From Pedobacter sp. PAMC26386 (GTDB lineage Bacteria > Bacteroidota > Bacteroidia > Sphingobacteriales > Sphingobacteriaceae), in contig CP060294.1 in the NCBI GenBank assembly GCA_014302835.1, forward strand, positions 2,108,001 through 2,172,000: DNA of 64,000 bases. Direction: 5' to 3'. Below the pieces are notes generated by a model. It was not told where the DNA came from and ran no database searches. It saw only the letters and a list, made by a program, of their open reading frames with translations. How positions within the stretch are numbered: the first letter of the stretch is position 1; each line of letters starts with the position of its first letter. Shown here piece after piece: positions 7,784 through 16,224 of the stretch. Position numbers and translations under genes: made by a program.

Positions 7784-8836
7784 ATGTCAACCTCCAGTTA
7801 CAGATCTTTCAGGCTATACGGATATCCCAGTTTTGGTTTAATTCTGATTCTGCTATTCTTTTTAATTAATCCTTACGAAAGGTCAATTCACAGCTGGCGG
7901 CAATTCTCCTTTCTGGATTTCATTTTCGTGGACGTCCTGCTGACCATGTCATATGCTGCTCTTTTGTTTGAGACTGGAATACAACTTACCTTAAGGCTGA
8001 ATAAAAAACTTCCATGGGAACGAAAAATAATGACCAGGTTTGTGGTCCAGTTTCTATTACACATTTCTTTGATTTCGATTACGCTCATCCCTATTTTCCA
8101 GATTGAGCTTCCCAGTAAATTTACAGCTGATCAGTTGCTGTTCCGCCAGATCATTATCTTCAGTTTTATTTTTTCGCTGTTAGCTACAGCCGTATTTGCC
8201 GCAGAACATTTTTTCCACAAATGGAAAGATAACCAGCTAGAAACCTCAGTCATCAGACAGCACGCTACTCAGGCCCAGTTAGATGCATTGAAACTTCAGT
8301 TAGATCCACATTTTTTGTTTAATAACTTAAGCACACTAGCTTCACTGATACCTGACAATCCTGCTTTATCAGTTGACTACGTCATTAAGTTATCTTCTAT
8401 CTACCGCTATATGCTCACCAACCGGCCTCAAAATATTATTTCTATCAAGGCCGAACTTGAGTTTATCAATGCATACTTGTTTTTATATCAAACCAGGTAT
8501 GGAGAAGCCATTCAAATCAACATCTCTAATATTGAAGAACTGAGTAGCAAGGGTATTGCCCCCTTAACCCTTCAGTTGCTAATTGAAAATGCGATTAAAC
8601 ACAATTCCTTTTCCAAAGAATCTCCTTTAAAAATTGATATCTTTTCTATGGATAATCGATGGATAGTAATAAAGAATAATAAATCTCTTAAATTAACCAG
8701 GGATCCCGGTTCACAATTAGGCTTAAAAAATATCAGGGAACGATACTTGCTGCTGGGTGACGGAATACCTGTTGTTCATAATGAACAAGACTACTTTGAG
8801 GTCAGAATACCGTTATTACAGAATAACAAACCGTAA
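7784..8836 (+). CDS. LytS/YehU-type sensor histidine kinase
   Basis: A 350-residue inner-membrane kinase. Four hydrophobic segments are visible at about 14-30, 43-62, 86-106 and 121-140, then a short coiled stretch and the His_kinase (PF06580) core: LKLQLDPHFLFNNLSTLASLI carries the phospho-acceptor H176. The ATP-binding part has N-box residues IENAIKHNSF and a G-box GSQLGLKNIRERY. No separate sensor domain is present, so the membrane bundle itself probably senses. It is followed after 51 bases by its response regulator, the standard two-gene LytTR system of Bacteroidota. Confidence 0.92.
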   Translation: MSTSSYRSFRLYGYPSFGLILILLFFLINPYERSIHSWRQFSFLDFIFVDVLLTMSYAALLFETGIQLTLRLNKKLPWERKIMTRFVVQFLLHISLISITLIPIFQIELPSKFTADQLLFRQIIIFSFIFSLLATAVFAAEHFFHKWKDNQLETSVIRQHATQAQLDALKLQLDPHFLFNNLSTLASLIPDNPALSVDYVIKLSSIYRYMLTNRPQNIISIKAELEFINAYLFLYQTRYGEAIQINISNIEELSSKGIAPLTLQLLIENAIKHNSFSKESPLKIDIFSMDNRWIVIKNNKSLKLTRDPGSQLGLKNIRERYLLLGDGIPVVHNEQDYFEVRIPLLQNNKP

Positions 8837-8887
8837 ATTATTTTAAGCTTGTAGCTTAACCATTGTTATTGAATCACAAATTTAGAT

Positions 8888-9652
8888 ATGCTTAGCGTTT
8901 TAATTATAGAAGATGAGATCCCAAATGCATTAAGGCTAAAAGAGATGCTGCTTAAACTGGATAATACGATACAGATTGTAGGCCAGTTACAAACCATCGG
9001 GGCTAGTATCCAATGGCTCAACGAGCATTCACATCCAGATTTAATCTGTATGGATATTCGTTTAACCGATGGGTTGAGCTTTGAACTTTTTAACCAGATT
9101 CAAATTCAATCACAAGTAATCTTTATTACTGCCTATGATGAATATGCACTCCGGGCATTTGAAGTCAATGGAATAGATTATCTACTGAAACCATTGGAAT
9201 CGATTAAGCTTGAAAATAGTATCCGTAAAGTGAAAAATATGATAGGCAGAGCCGATCACTCTGGTATGCAGGAAATTCTTCAAAAGATAGAAATCAAAGA
9301 AAACGTTTATCGTTCCCGGTTCCTGGTTTCCTTCCGGGATATGTTTGTACCAGTGATCACAACAGAGATTGCCTATTTCACTTCAGAGAATAAAAAGAAC
9401 TACCTCACCATCCATACGGGTCAGCGGTATATGATAGAACAAACACTCGAAGAACTGGAACAGGAATTGAATCCGATAGACTTTTTCCGGGTCAGCCGTC
9501 AATACATAGTTTCAGTTAAATCCATTCATAAAATTTATCAATCGTTCAATGGGAAACTAAAAATCGAACTGATACCGGCAAATGAGGAAAGTATTTTAGT
9601 TAGCAGAGATAAGTCAGCCAGTTTAAAGAAGTGGTTAAACAGTTCTTTTTAA
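8888..9652 (+). CDS. LytTR-family response regulator
   Basis: A 254-residue regulator. Receiver domain at residues about 2-115: acidic pair E9-D10 region in IIEDE, phospho-acceptor D56 in ICMDIRL, Thr in FITAYDEYALRAF, and K in DYLLKPL. The C-terminal LytTR DNA-binding domain covers about 145-250 (EIAYFTSENKKNYLTIHTG, FFRVSRQYIVS). It should be phosphorylated by the kinase encoded just upstream and bind direct repeats as a dimer. Target genes cannot be identified from the sequence; the next genes (9717, 10799) are candidates by proximity. Confidence 0.92.
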   Translation: MLSVLIIEDEIPNALRLKEMLLKLDNTIQIVGQLQTIGASIQWLNEHSHPDLICMDIRLTDGLSFELFNQIQIQSQVIFITAYDEYALRAFEVNGIDYLLKPLESIKLENSIRKVKNMIGRADHSGMQEILQKIEIKENVYRSRFLVSFRDMFVPVITTEIAYFTSENKKNYLTIHTGQRYMIEQTLEELEQELNPIDFFRVSRQYIVSVKSIHKIYQSFNGKLKIELIPANEESILVSRDKSASLKKWLNSSF

Positions 9653-9716
9653 TTATTAGCAGATAATTCCTTCATTATTTACAGAAAACTCTACATTAAG
9701 CCTAAATTGCCCGTAT

Positions 9717-10760
9717 ATGGAATCTGATGACGTAAAAATTTCTCGCAAAAAGCCTATTTTCCCTGTGACCCCTGCATTACAGAAATACCTAAAAACATAT
9801 CAGCGGGACTCCAAACTTCCAATTGGTTATAATGATTTACTTATCTTCAATGAAGCCTATCCGATCATGGATAAATATGGGAAGGATTCACTCTGGGAAG
9901 GCCCTATTTACCCCGCAGACCGGATTGAACAGTTACACAATGGTCTGAAAGTAATTTATGCCAATTTAAAAGCATCGGGGAATCTTCGTATTGTACAACA
10001 TAAGTATATTGATAAAATTGAATACTGTACTTTTGGGAATACCCACCCGTTCCGGATTAAGATTGTAAACCAGTTAAACGATGTGTATGACTATTTCTAT
10101 GTTAAAAAAGCAGACGCATCGCGAATTTATGGCCTGGAACTGGAAGAAATCCTGTCTCCAAACCAGGTAAATTATTTAGTCGACGGAGAGACACTGATTG
10201 AAGAACATGTTGCCGGCATCCCTGGGGATGTTTTTGCAAAAATGTATCTGCATAATCCTGAATATAACCCTACCCGTATTGCCAAAGAATTTGTGAAATT
10301 CAACGAACGCTGTTTAGTAATGCTTTTAGGTGATATGAGAGCTTATAATTTCGTTGTACAGATTACCCCGGATTTTGACGATATTCAGTTCAGGATAAGG
10401 GCTATTGACTTTGACCAGCAATTTTACGAAGGAAATATCAAAGTGTATCTGGCGCAATTTTTCAAAGAGAATCTGCCATATGTAAAAATGTGCATGGAAC
10501 AATTAACTGATAAGACTTTCCTGCAGTACCAGCAAGAAGAAAAATCATCAATACTTCACCGTGTACGCAGTGAGCGGCATCGTCTGGCCGATTTACGGGA
10601 TGTTTCAAATTCCGAAACACTGACGACCCCAGAAAACATAGAAACATTAAAACAAGGTATGGCCGCACATTTTGCAGACCAGAGTTATTTGCAATGCAAA
10701 ACCATGACCGATATTGTAGAATTAAACATAAAGAATATAATAAGACAGATTAAACTATAA
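9717..10760 (+). CDS. Kinase-like protein with GD-N and DFD motifs, uncharacterised
   Basis: A 347-residue soluble protein that I do not recognise as a named family. Several elements recall the protein-kinase/aminoglycoside phosphotransferase fold: YFYVKKAD (possible beta-3 lysine) near residue 125, a hinge-like TLIEEHVAGIPGDVF near 160, a catalytic-loop-like LGDMRAYNFVVQI near 205 (D then N five residues on) and IRAIDFDQQFYEG near 227 (DFD in place of DFG). The tail is Lys/Arg-rich and helical. It starts 64 bases after the LytTR regulator. A hairpin overlapping its stop codon (10745-10772) probably ends the transcript. Activity is inferred from motif order only. Confidence 0.7.
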   Translation: MESDDVKISRKKPIFPVTPALQKYLKTYQRDSKLPIGYNDLLIFNEAYPIMDKYGKDSLWEGPIYPADRIEQLHNGLKVIYANLKASGNLRIVQHKYIDKIEYCTFGNTHPFRIKIVNQLNDVYDYFYVKKADASRIYGLELEEILSPNQVNYLVDGETLIEEHVAGIPGDVFAKMYLHNPEYNPTRIAKEFVKFNERCLVMLLGDMRAYNFVVQITPDFDDIQFRIRAIDFDQQFYEGNIKVYLAQFFKENLPYVKMCMEQLTDKTFLQYQQEEKSSILHRVRSERHRLADLRDVSNSETLTTPENIETLKQGMAAHFADQSYLQCKTMTDIVELNIKNIIRQIKL

Positions 10761-10785
10761 AATTTAATCTGTTCTATTTATTTTT
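10745..10785 (+). terminator. Terminator overlapping the stop codon of the kinase-like gene
   Basis: ACAGATTAAA (10745-10754) pairs perfectly with TTTAATCTGT (10763-10772) around an eight-base loop; the TAA stop lies in the loop. A T-rich stretch follows, then the next promoter element. Confidence 0.5.
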
Positions 10786-10786
10786 A

Positions 10787-10794
10787 TATATTTA
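10787..10794 (+). promoter_or_regulatory. Possible -7 element before the 10799 gene
   Basis: TATATTTA differs from TAnnTTTG at the last base only and ends four bases before the ATG at 10799, with a terminator just upstream, so the small gene is probably transcribed on its own. Confidence 0.35.
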
Positions 10795-10798
10795 AACT

Positions 10799-11194
10799 AT
10801 GGTATTGCAATCCGGAACTGTTTTATGGGTATTTGATTATGACTTCCCAAACTTCTCTCTGTTAGATAAAATTGGGATTCTATTTTCCGGAGTCAATCCG
10901 CTACATACAAATGCAGGTATGATTTACCTGAAACATGATCAGATTAGTTTAGCATCAGCCGATGAAGAACTGATCATCCCCTTAAAGAACATCACTCAGG
11001 TTTACTTAGGTTTTGATAACATATATAAGGCAACTTATGTTAAAAGTGGGGGAACTTTCTGGCAGCCCCTCAGGCTAATTTACACCCAGGATAATGAGCC
11101 TGATCCGCAAACTATTTATCTGGTTATCGATTTGAATTACCTGGCATCCAGCAATGCCACCTGGTTTGAAGTGTTAAAAAATATGCTCTCTTAA
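10799..11194 (+). CDS. Small beta-rich protein, possibly PH/GRAM-like, function unknown
   Basis: A 131-residue cytosolic protein with no signal peptide. Alternating hydrophobic strands (GMIYLKHDQISLAS, LIIPLKNITQVYLGFDNIYKATYV, WQPLRLIYT, TIYLVIDLNYL) and a final amphipathic helix (ATWFEVLKNML) fit a pleckstrin-homology or GRAM-like domain, where 'I.L.NI..V' before a strand is common. No catalytic residues are apparent. It is the last plus-strand gene of the LytTR region and its stop is 11 bases from the convergent DISM-sensor gene. The fold assignment is inference from pattern. Confidence 0.65.
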   Translation: MVLQSGTVLWVFDYDFPNFSLLDKIGILFSGVNPLHTNAGMIYLKHDQISLASADEELIIPLKNITQVYLGFDNIYKATYVKSGGTFWQPLRLIYTQDNEPDPQTIYLVIDLNYLASSNATWFEVLKNMLS

Positions 11195-11204
11195 GCAGGT
11201 AATT

Positions 11205-13025
11205 TCAGACAGGTGTAATTATAAGTTTGCTCCATCCTTTTTCGCCAGTACTTTTTAATTCTTTTTTCCGCTCTTCCAGAATTTTCTGCATTTTACTATT
11301 ATACGCCCAGCAGGTACTTTGCCTGATCAGCAATAGTCCGGAAAGCTTATAAGAAGAAATTTTTCCTTTGGTAGAATAAACCAGAAAAAGCATATAAAAC
11401 GCCTTATTAATTGGAATTTTGCTGTTTTGAAAAATGGTATGGGCAATAACAGATTCGTCATAACCACATTTCGTACATCTTCTGCTATAGGGTAAAAAAC
11501 CTGCAAGAAAGCATTTATTTGTACATTTACGACAGGTATATCCGATTGACCATTTCAATTCAGAAAGATATTTAAAACACGTTTCCCGATCCGGATAGCT
11601 CTTACTGAACTCTGCAAAATCCACCTCATGTGACATTACCCTTGCCTTGGTCACCTTCTCAATATTCAAATGCAATTCATAATTATCCTTTTCAAGTATG
11701 GCATTCATGGAAGAAATCTCTTCATTCTGCTTTTCAATAATCGCTGCCTTGGACCTGACCTCCAGCATATGCTGATCTACCTGTGGAGACAGATCAGTAT
11801 TCAATGTACACTTCATAATCCGCACACTTTCTCCAATTGCAAATGAAACCAAAAGCATTTCAAATACAAAGCAGAAACTTAAACTATAATAAATAAATGG
11901 TCCGTAAGGAAGCCAGCTCAGCTCAAAAAACAACAATATTTTGATTAGAAAACCTATCAGGAGGAAACTATAACCCATCACAAAAAACCGAGCAGGACGA
12001 TAACCGCTCTTCCATACATAAATTCCAGTTCCATAAGCCACCAGCAAGGGAATCAGCTCAATTACCTTATAATTAAAAAGATGTGTATTGAAAACACAAG
12101 CTATAAAAAAAAGGCTGCGTAGAACAATGACACCAATAATCACCCGATACATTTTCGGCGCTTTAATTTTCGAATACAGAAATACGAGGGTAAACATTAA
12201 GCCAAAAACACTACTTAAATATAAAGTAAAGCCAATACCATAGGCATTCCACAATGGCCAGTTGGGCCAGAGATATTGAAAAGCAATTCCATCAATGCTC
12301 ATTTCATATAAGCCAATACTTAAATTATAAAGCACATAATAGAGATATTGGATTTGCCTCACCGCTAAAAACATCAGTAAGTTATATAAGCTAAAAACGA
12401 TGACCATACCATAGAACAAACCAAAAAACAAGTATTCATTCAATGCATATTTCACAAACCAGTGGATATCCCGCAATACAATAATTGCACTAACGGATTG
12501 CGAAGATTTGATCCTTATATAATAAGTCAGCTCAGCATTGGAATCATTATTTAACTCATATACGAAATTTTTATGTTGATATTCTCTTCTGTTAAAAGGA
12601 TAAGCTGTGCCCGAATGATAGGCATGATAATGACCGTTACTGTCCGGCACAAACAAACTGAAGTCATTAATGGACTGATCAAAAAACTCCAGCAGCCAGT
12701 TTTTTCCTGATGCAGCCGAATGCTTTATTTTAAATTTATACCAGTAAGCAGAACCCATATTATAATTTTTCGGATTGTACTCCTCATTCACAAGGAATTT
12801 TGAATTGACCGAAAGCTTTAAAATATCATTCAGCATTAAAACGCCAGTACGATCTTCCAAACACTCAATTTCTCCATAAGAAAAAATATAATGAGGTATT
12901 TTATCATCAATCAAAACAACATTTTGAGCAAGAACAGTATTACTGATCAGCAGAAAAAAGGAGCAGACAGCCAGTATATTTTTAATCAAACAATTGATTA
13001 AATAGGTTACAATAGGTTTTATCAT
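11205..13025 (-). CDS. 7TM-DISM membrane sensor fused to an IS1595-type zinc ribbon/HTH domain
   Basis: A 606-residue protein. Signal-like start (hydrophobic to about 33), an extracytoplasmic 7TMR-DISMED2-like beta domain at about 40-190 (WYKFKIKHSA, WLLEFFDQSINDFSLFVPD), then seven hydrophobic segments at about 195-400. A coiled-coil follows at about 410-460, and a cytoplasmic C-terminus with SYPDRETCFKYLSELKW, a CxxC (CRKC) and a second CxxC (CTKC), HTIFQNSKIPI, and a helical SSYKLSGLLLIRQSTCW. That C-terminus is the Zn_ribbon/HTH part of IS1595 transposases, without the DDE nuclease. The usual DISM output would be a kinase, cyclase or HTH; here a transposase-derived DNA-binding domain replaces it, suggesting a membrane-bound one-component regulator. 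Confidence 0.85.
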   Translation of the reverse strand: MIKPIVTYLINCLIKNILAVCSFFLLISNTVLAQNVVLIDDKIPHYIFSYGEIECLEDRTGVLMLNDILKLSVNSKFLVNEEYNPKNYNMGSAYWYKFKIKHSAASGKNWLLEFFDQSINDFSLFVPDSNGHYHAYHSGTAYPFNRREYQHKNFVYELNNDSNAELTYYIRIKSSQSVSAIIVLRDIHWFVKYALNEYLFFGLFYGMVIVFSLYNLLMFLAVRQIQYLYYVLYNLSIGLYEMSIDGIAFQYLWPNWPLWNAYGIGFTLYLSSVFGLMFTLVFLYSKIKAPKMYRVIIGVIVLRSLFFIACVFNTHLFNYKVIELIPLLVAYGTGIYVWKSGYRPARFFVMGYSFLLIGFLIKILLFFELSWLPYGPFIYYSLSFCFVFEMLLVSFAIGESVRIMKCTLNTDLSPQVDQHMLEVRSKAAIIEKQNEEISSMNAILEKDNYELHLNIEKVTKARVMSHEVDFAEFSKSYPDRETCFKYLSELKWSIGYTCRKCTNKCFLAGFLPYSRRCTKCGYDESVIAHTIFQNSKIPINKAFYMLFLVYSTKGKISSYKLSGLLLIRQSTCWAYNSKMQKILEERKKELKSTGEKGWSKLIITPV

Positions 13026-13157
13026 TAAAAATCGTACAGCTATTAATCACAGGATCATTAAATATAATCAATTGCAATGAACAATTTAGCAAGTCAGGAA
13101 CTAGCCCAAAAAATGGTTACCAAACCAGTTCAACGAATTAATTAATCACATTTACCA

Positions 13158-13165
13158 CAAAATTA
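13158..13165 (-). promoter_or_regulatory. Possible promoter of the DISM sensor gene
   Basis: The minus strand reads TAATTTTG (TAnnTTTG). It would give a leader of about 125 bases to the ATG at 13025. Only the -7 element is visible. Confidence 0.3.
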
Positions 13166-13225
13166 TCGTAATAGATATAAGTTATAGTATATGCCTCCCA
13201 CTCCTCCTCGTCTCAAGGTTTTGAT

Positions 13226-13272
13226 AAGATAGTTAATTATGGTTGACTAAGTCAACCATAATTAACTATCTT
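13226..13272. promoter_or_regulatory. 47-bp perfect palindrome, predicted MarR operator
   Basis: Two 23-base arms (13226-13248 and 13250-13272) are exact inverted copies around a single central A; the core is GGTTGACTAAGTCAACC. The right arm overlaps the -7 element at 13267-13274 and ends seven bases before the ATG of the MarR-GNAT gene, so dimer binding should block transcription: classic autorepression. The length far exceeds a usual 16-20 bp MarR site and could hold two dimers or form a cruciform. Confidence 0.75.
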
Positions 13273-13274
13273 TG
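13267..13274 (+). promoter_or_regulatory. -7 element of the MarR-GNAT gene
   Basis: TATCTTTG matches TAnnTTTG and ends four bases before the ATG at 13279, predicting a leaderless mRNA. It is overlapped by the palindrome at 13226-13272. Confidence 0.6.
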
Positions 13275-13278
13275 TTTT

Positions 13279-14223
13279 ATGACCATACAGAAAAGTATCA
13301 TTTCTAATATCAGGGCATTTAACCGTTTTTATACGGACATCATTGGGCTATTAGATAAACACTTATTAAATAGTGATTATTCGCTTTCTGAAGTACGGGT
13401 TCTTTATGAGATTTATACTGGTCAGGATATTCAGGCATCCCAGGTGATGACCACTATGCACATTGATAAAAGTTATTTAAGCAGGATACTAAAAAAACTT
13501 GAAAAGGACCGCTTAATCGCCAAAAAACCGTCTGATCTGGATGCCCGGGCAATGGTCCTATCGCTCACGGATATCGGACTGAAGTTGTTTCAAGAGTTAA
13601 ACAAAGCATCAGACGATCAAACCTCAGACATTATAAAAAATCTAAACCAGCAGCAGCGGCAGCAATTAGTATTTCATATGAATTCGATCCAGCATCTTTT
13701 GACCTGCAAAGATGCTGGATTGGAGAATAGACTAAGGCTCGCTGACATTAAAATACGACAGCAGCTGCTTCCAGGTGATCTCGGTTATATCGCTTATATA
13801 CATGGTAAGTTGTATGCTGAAGAATTAGGATATGGGATTAATTTCGAAGCTTATGTGTTAGAAGGGCTTCGGGAATTTGCAAAGCAATATCACCCGGAAA
13901 AAGACAGGGTCTGGATCTGTGAGCATGAAGAAAAGATAATTGGCTTTTTAGTGGCTTTCCATCGTGAAGACAGCCTGCAATTCCGCTATTTTATCTTTCT
14001 ACCTGAATATCGCGGAATTGGATTAGGAAAAAAATTAATGGATCAATTCTTAACCTTCATGAAACAAGCCGGGTATCGAAAAGCATTTTTATATACAACC
14101 AATGAACAGCAAGCTGGCATTGCCTTATATGAAAAGAATGGTTTTGTACTGAGTGAAGAGAAGAAGTCTTATGCATTTGGCAAGGAACTGGACGAACGGA
14201 GATATGATTTAATATTGGGGTAA
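13279..14223 (+). CDS. MarR-family regulator fused to a GNAT acetyltransferase
   Basis: A 314-residue fusion. I use ATG 13279 rather than the in-frame TTG at 13243, because that TTG lies inside the operator. Residues about 1-140 are a MarR winged helix (YSLSEVRVLYEIY, recognition region DKSYLSRILKKLEKDRLI, wing DARAMVLSLTDIG). Residues about 150-310 are a GNAT domain (KIIGFLVAFHR, acetyl-CoA loop in FLPEYRGIGLGKKLMDQF, AGIALYEKNGFVLSEEK). Such bifunctional regulators are known in many bacteria; the enzyme half may act on the inducing compound. The operator and promoter directly upstream indicate autorepression. The target of the GNAT half is unknown. Confidence 0.92.
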   Translation: MTIQKSIISNIRAFNRFYTDIIGLLDKHLLNSDYSLSEVRVLYEIYTGQDIQASQVMTTMHIDKSYLSRILKKLEKDRLIAKKPSDLDARAMVLSLTDIGLKLFQELNKASDDQTSDIIKNLNQQQRQQLVFHMNSIQHLLTCKDAGLENRLRLADIKIRQQLLPGDLGYIAYIHGKLYAEELGYGINFEAYVLEGLREFAKQYHPEKDRVWICEHEEKIIGFLVAFHREDSLQFRYFIFLPEYRGIGLGKKLMDQFLTFMKQAGYRKAFLYTTNEQQAGIALYEKNGFVLSEEKKSYAFGKELDERRYDLILG

Positions 14224-14243
14224 CATAAAGCTAATTCGTGCTT

Positions 14244-15179
14244 CTAATGGCTACCGCTCATCTGATTAATTAATCTTACATAGTATTTCAAGGGTTCAAG
14301 GCCAACCTCCTGTCTTCTTTGATCTACATGAATGCTATCCTGAATTGGAAATGGCGCAAAATTACCGTTCTTACATCTTTTTAACTGAGTTCCGTAAATC
14401 TGTGGCCGATTCAGGTTAAGTAATATTCTATCCTGCAAAAAAGCATAATTATCTTTTCCATCACTGGTTCCATCCAGAATAGCCTTTTTAAACATTTTTG
14501 CATACTTAACCTGGAGTTTTGGATAGTCATCAGCATGATGAATTACAATATATAAGGCAAAAGCTGCCTTTGATCCAACTTTTTTTGGACCCAGCCAACC
14601 AAATGTATCAAGAATTGACCTCACTTTTTTCAAATTCAGCCGATCTGCAATTGCCATTTTTCTCCATAACTCATCCACTTCCTCAGAATCAGCTCCATAT
14701 TGGTTAATCATAGAGTCAAGTGGCAACCTATATTTTTGATCATTGATATAAATCACTTCCAATTCACTTTTCAACTTCAGATTATAATACTTTATATCTT
14801 TTTGCAGATTTAATTTCACCTGAGTAATAAAAGGCTTCCATCTCTTATCGTTTTCCAGAGCCGCCCATTTCTGTTGATGCACAAAATAATCTGGATAATT
14901 ATAGTGTTTCTTAGAGGCTAAAGACTCAAGGAAACTGAAGGCTTTATCTACCTCTCCAAGTTTAGCATAAACAGTTGCCCCATCTAAATAGTCATTAGTC
15001 GTAAAATAATCACGACAACAAACCAATAAGTCAGTGTATGCATTCCCTGCTAAGGAATATTCATTTTTAAAAGTTAATGAATCTGCCAGATGTTTGGTTT
15101 CGAAATATTTCAAACTTTGCGCAGCTGCTAATTTATCTGCGAGTAGCAATGCCAGAAGAAGTATATATTGTATTCTCAT
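14244..15179 (-). CDS. Exported DUF6624-type protein with N-terminal TPR-like part
   Basis: A 311-residue protein with a signal peptide (LLLALLLADKLAAAQ). Residues about 25-125 read as TPR-like helices (YSLAGNAYTDLL, YAKLGEVDKAFSFLESLA). Residues about 165-311 carry the DUF6624 pattern: ELWRKMAIADRLNLKKV, ILDTFGWLGPKKVGSKAAF, VIHHADDYPKLQVKYAKMF, LQDRILLNLNRPQIYGTQL and VDQRRQEVGLEPLKYYV. The conserved His-Ala-Asp and Tyr-Gly-Thr-Gln residues suggest a binding or catalytic site, but no activity is known to me. It is convergent with the MarR-GNAT gene, and no regulatory site was seen. Family fairly sure. Confidence 0.8.
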   Translation of the reverse strand: MRIQYILLLALLLADKLAAAQSLKYFETKHLADSLTFKNEYSLAGNAYTDLLVCCRDYFTTNDYLDGATVYAKLGEVDKAFSFLESLASKKHYNYPDYFVHQQKWAALENDKRWKPFITQVKLNLQKDIKYYNLKLKSELEVIYINDQKYRLPLDSMINQYGADSEEVDELWRKMAIADRLNLKKVRSILDTFGWLGPKKVGSKAAFALYIVIHHADDYPKLQVKYAKMFKKAILDGTSDGKDNYAFLQDRILLNLNRPQIYGTQLKRCKNGNFAPFPIQDSIHVDQRRQEVGLEPLKYYVRLINQMSGSH

Positions 15180-15279
15180 TTCGTTTTACCAGACTACTTC
15201 AACTCCTTTTTGATAACTTAGGGTGTCTCTGTTATTTTTAATTTCGTGACTATACCTGATCCAGGTGGTTGAGGCTAAT

Positions 15280-16068
15280 TTATATTTGTGAATAAGCAGC
15301 TGGTAATAAAAGTGTTGAAGTGATTTTATTCACTAATAAGGCATCAGCATATCCAGTAACAGTACTGATCTTTTTCCATTGTGGATCAGCGCCAAAACTT
15401 TTCCAGTGTGTATCTTTAGCTGCCAGATCATCGAAAGTTACCATATAAGTCAGATTAGGTCTTAGTGGTCCAATTACAGTTTCACCCCAAAATACAGGCT
15501 TAAAACCCAATCTTTTAAAAATATCAATTTCTCCCTGGTCGTTAAACATCTCAATTTTCTTTTTTCCTGCTGCTTCGCTGGCACTTTGATATTGTCTCAA
15601 TTCAAAAATACGTGTATTACTTGGAGGGATTATCATTTGGGGGGAATGGGCAAAGGCCTTCATTATTGAACTTTCTATACGCTCATAAGCAGGATATGTT
15701 GCTGGTGCATTCAAATAAGAAGCACCATTTTTTTGATAACCCTTATCCAGATCCAGCTTGGTTAGCACCTCATTAAAATGAGAAAAACCGGCGTAGGGTA
15801 TCAATACAAATAATTTTGTTTGGCCGGCAGGCTGTAGCTCTGTAAAAACACCAACATGTTTAATCCCCAGGTGATTTAATGCAGGTATAGCTGCTTTGCT
15901 ATAAAAGCTCTCCACAAGATTCTGCTGAGTCTCATTCTTCAGTGTATAAACTCTGAGTTCATAAAATTCAACAGGGGTCTCAATGACCATAGCGCTGCTC
16001 ATAACCGGAGTAACAAGAGCAGCTGCACCAGTCATCAGCGAAGCTTTTACAAATGAACGTCTTTTCAT
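15280..16068 (-). CDS. NIPSNAP family protein with export signal
   Basis: A 262-residue protein with an N-terminal MKRRSFVKAS and a hydrophobic stretch ending near SSAMV. This resembles a Tat-type signal, although it has RRSF and lacks the full SRRxFLK. Two NIPSNAP-like ferredoxin-fold repeats follow: FYELRVYTLKN at about 35 with TKLFVLIPYAGFSHF, and TRIFELRQYQS at about 152 with LTYMVTFDDLAAKDTHW. NIPSNAP proteins form dimeric alpha-beta barrels; bacterial members are mostly of unknown function and sometimes lie beside oxidoreductases. It is divergent from the TetR/monooxygenase pair at 16225, which may share its intergenic control region. Confidence 0.88.
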   Translation of the reverse strand: MKRRSFVKASLMTGAAALVTPVMSSAMVIETPVEFYELRVYTLKNETQQNLVESFYSKAAIPALNHLGIKHVGVFTELQPAGQTKLFVLIPYAGFSHFNEVLTKLDLDKGYQKNGASYLNAPATYPAYERIESSIMKAFAHSPQMIIPPSNTRIFELRQYQSASEAAGKKKIEMFNDQGEIDIFKRLGFKPVFWGETVIGPLRPNLTYMVTFDDLAAKDTHWKSFGADPQWKKISTVTGYADALLVNKITSTLLLPAAYSQI

Positions 16069-16169
16069 AAAATGAGGTTTAGTAACAGGTGGATCCTGAG
16101 CTCCCCTATATCTTACGTGAATATAAATATATTTTCCGTTCCATAAAATGATTTCTAAAATACACCTCG

Positions 16170-16191
16170 TAAGTAAATAAACATTTACTTA
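16170..16191. promoter_or_regulatory. 22-bp inverted repeat, predicted TetR operator
   Basis: TAAGTAAAT (16170-16178) and ATTTACTTA (16183-16191) are perfect inverted copies around AAAC. The right arm runs into the -7 element at 16190-16197 of the TetR gene. Size, symmetry and position are typical of a TetR autoregulatory site. Confidence 0.75.
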
Positions 16192-16197
16192 TATTTG
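16190..16197 (+). promoter_or_regulatory. -7 element of the TetR/monooxygenase operon
   Basis: TATATTTG is a perfect TAnnTTTG; it overlaps the operator and would start the transcript about 20 bases before the ATG at 16225. Confidence 0.6.
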
Positions 16198-16224
16198 CAT
16201 GATATTTAGAATTAATAGTTGGCA

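Noticed and set aside
11205..11700. A transposase or insertion sequence at the end of the DISM gene
   Set aside because: The zinc-ribbon/HTH part is in frame with the membrane sensor, there is no DDE domain, and no terminal inverted repeats were seen.
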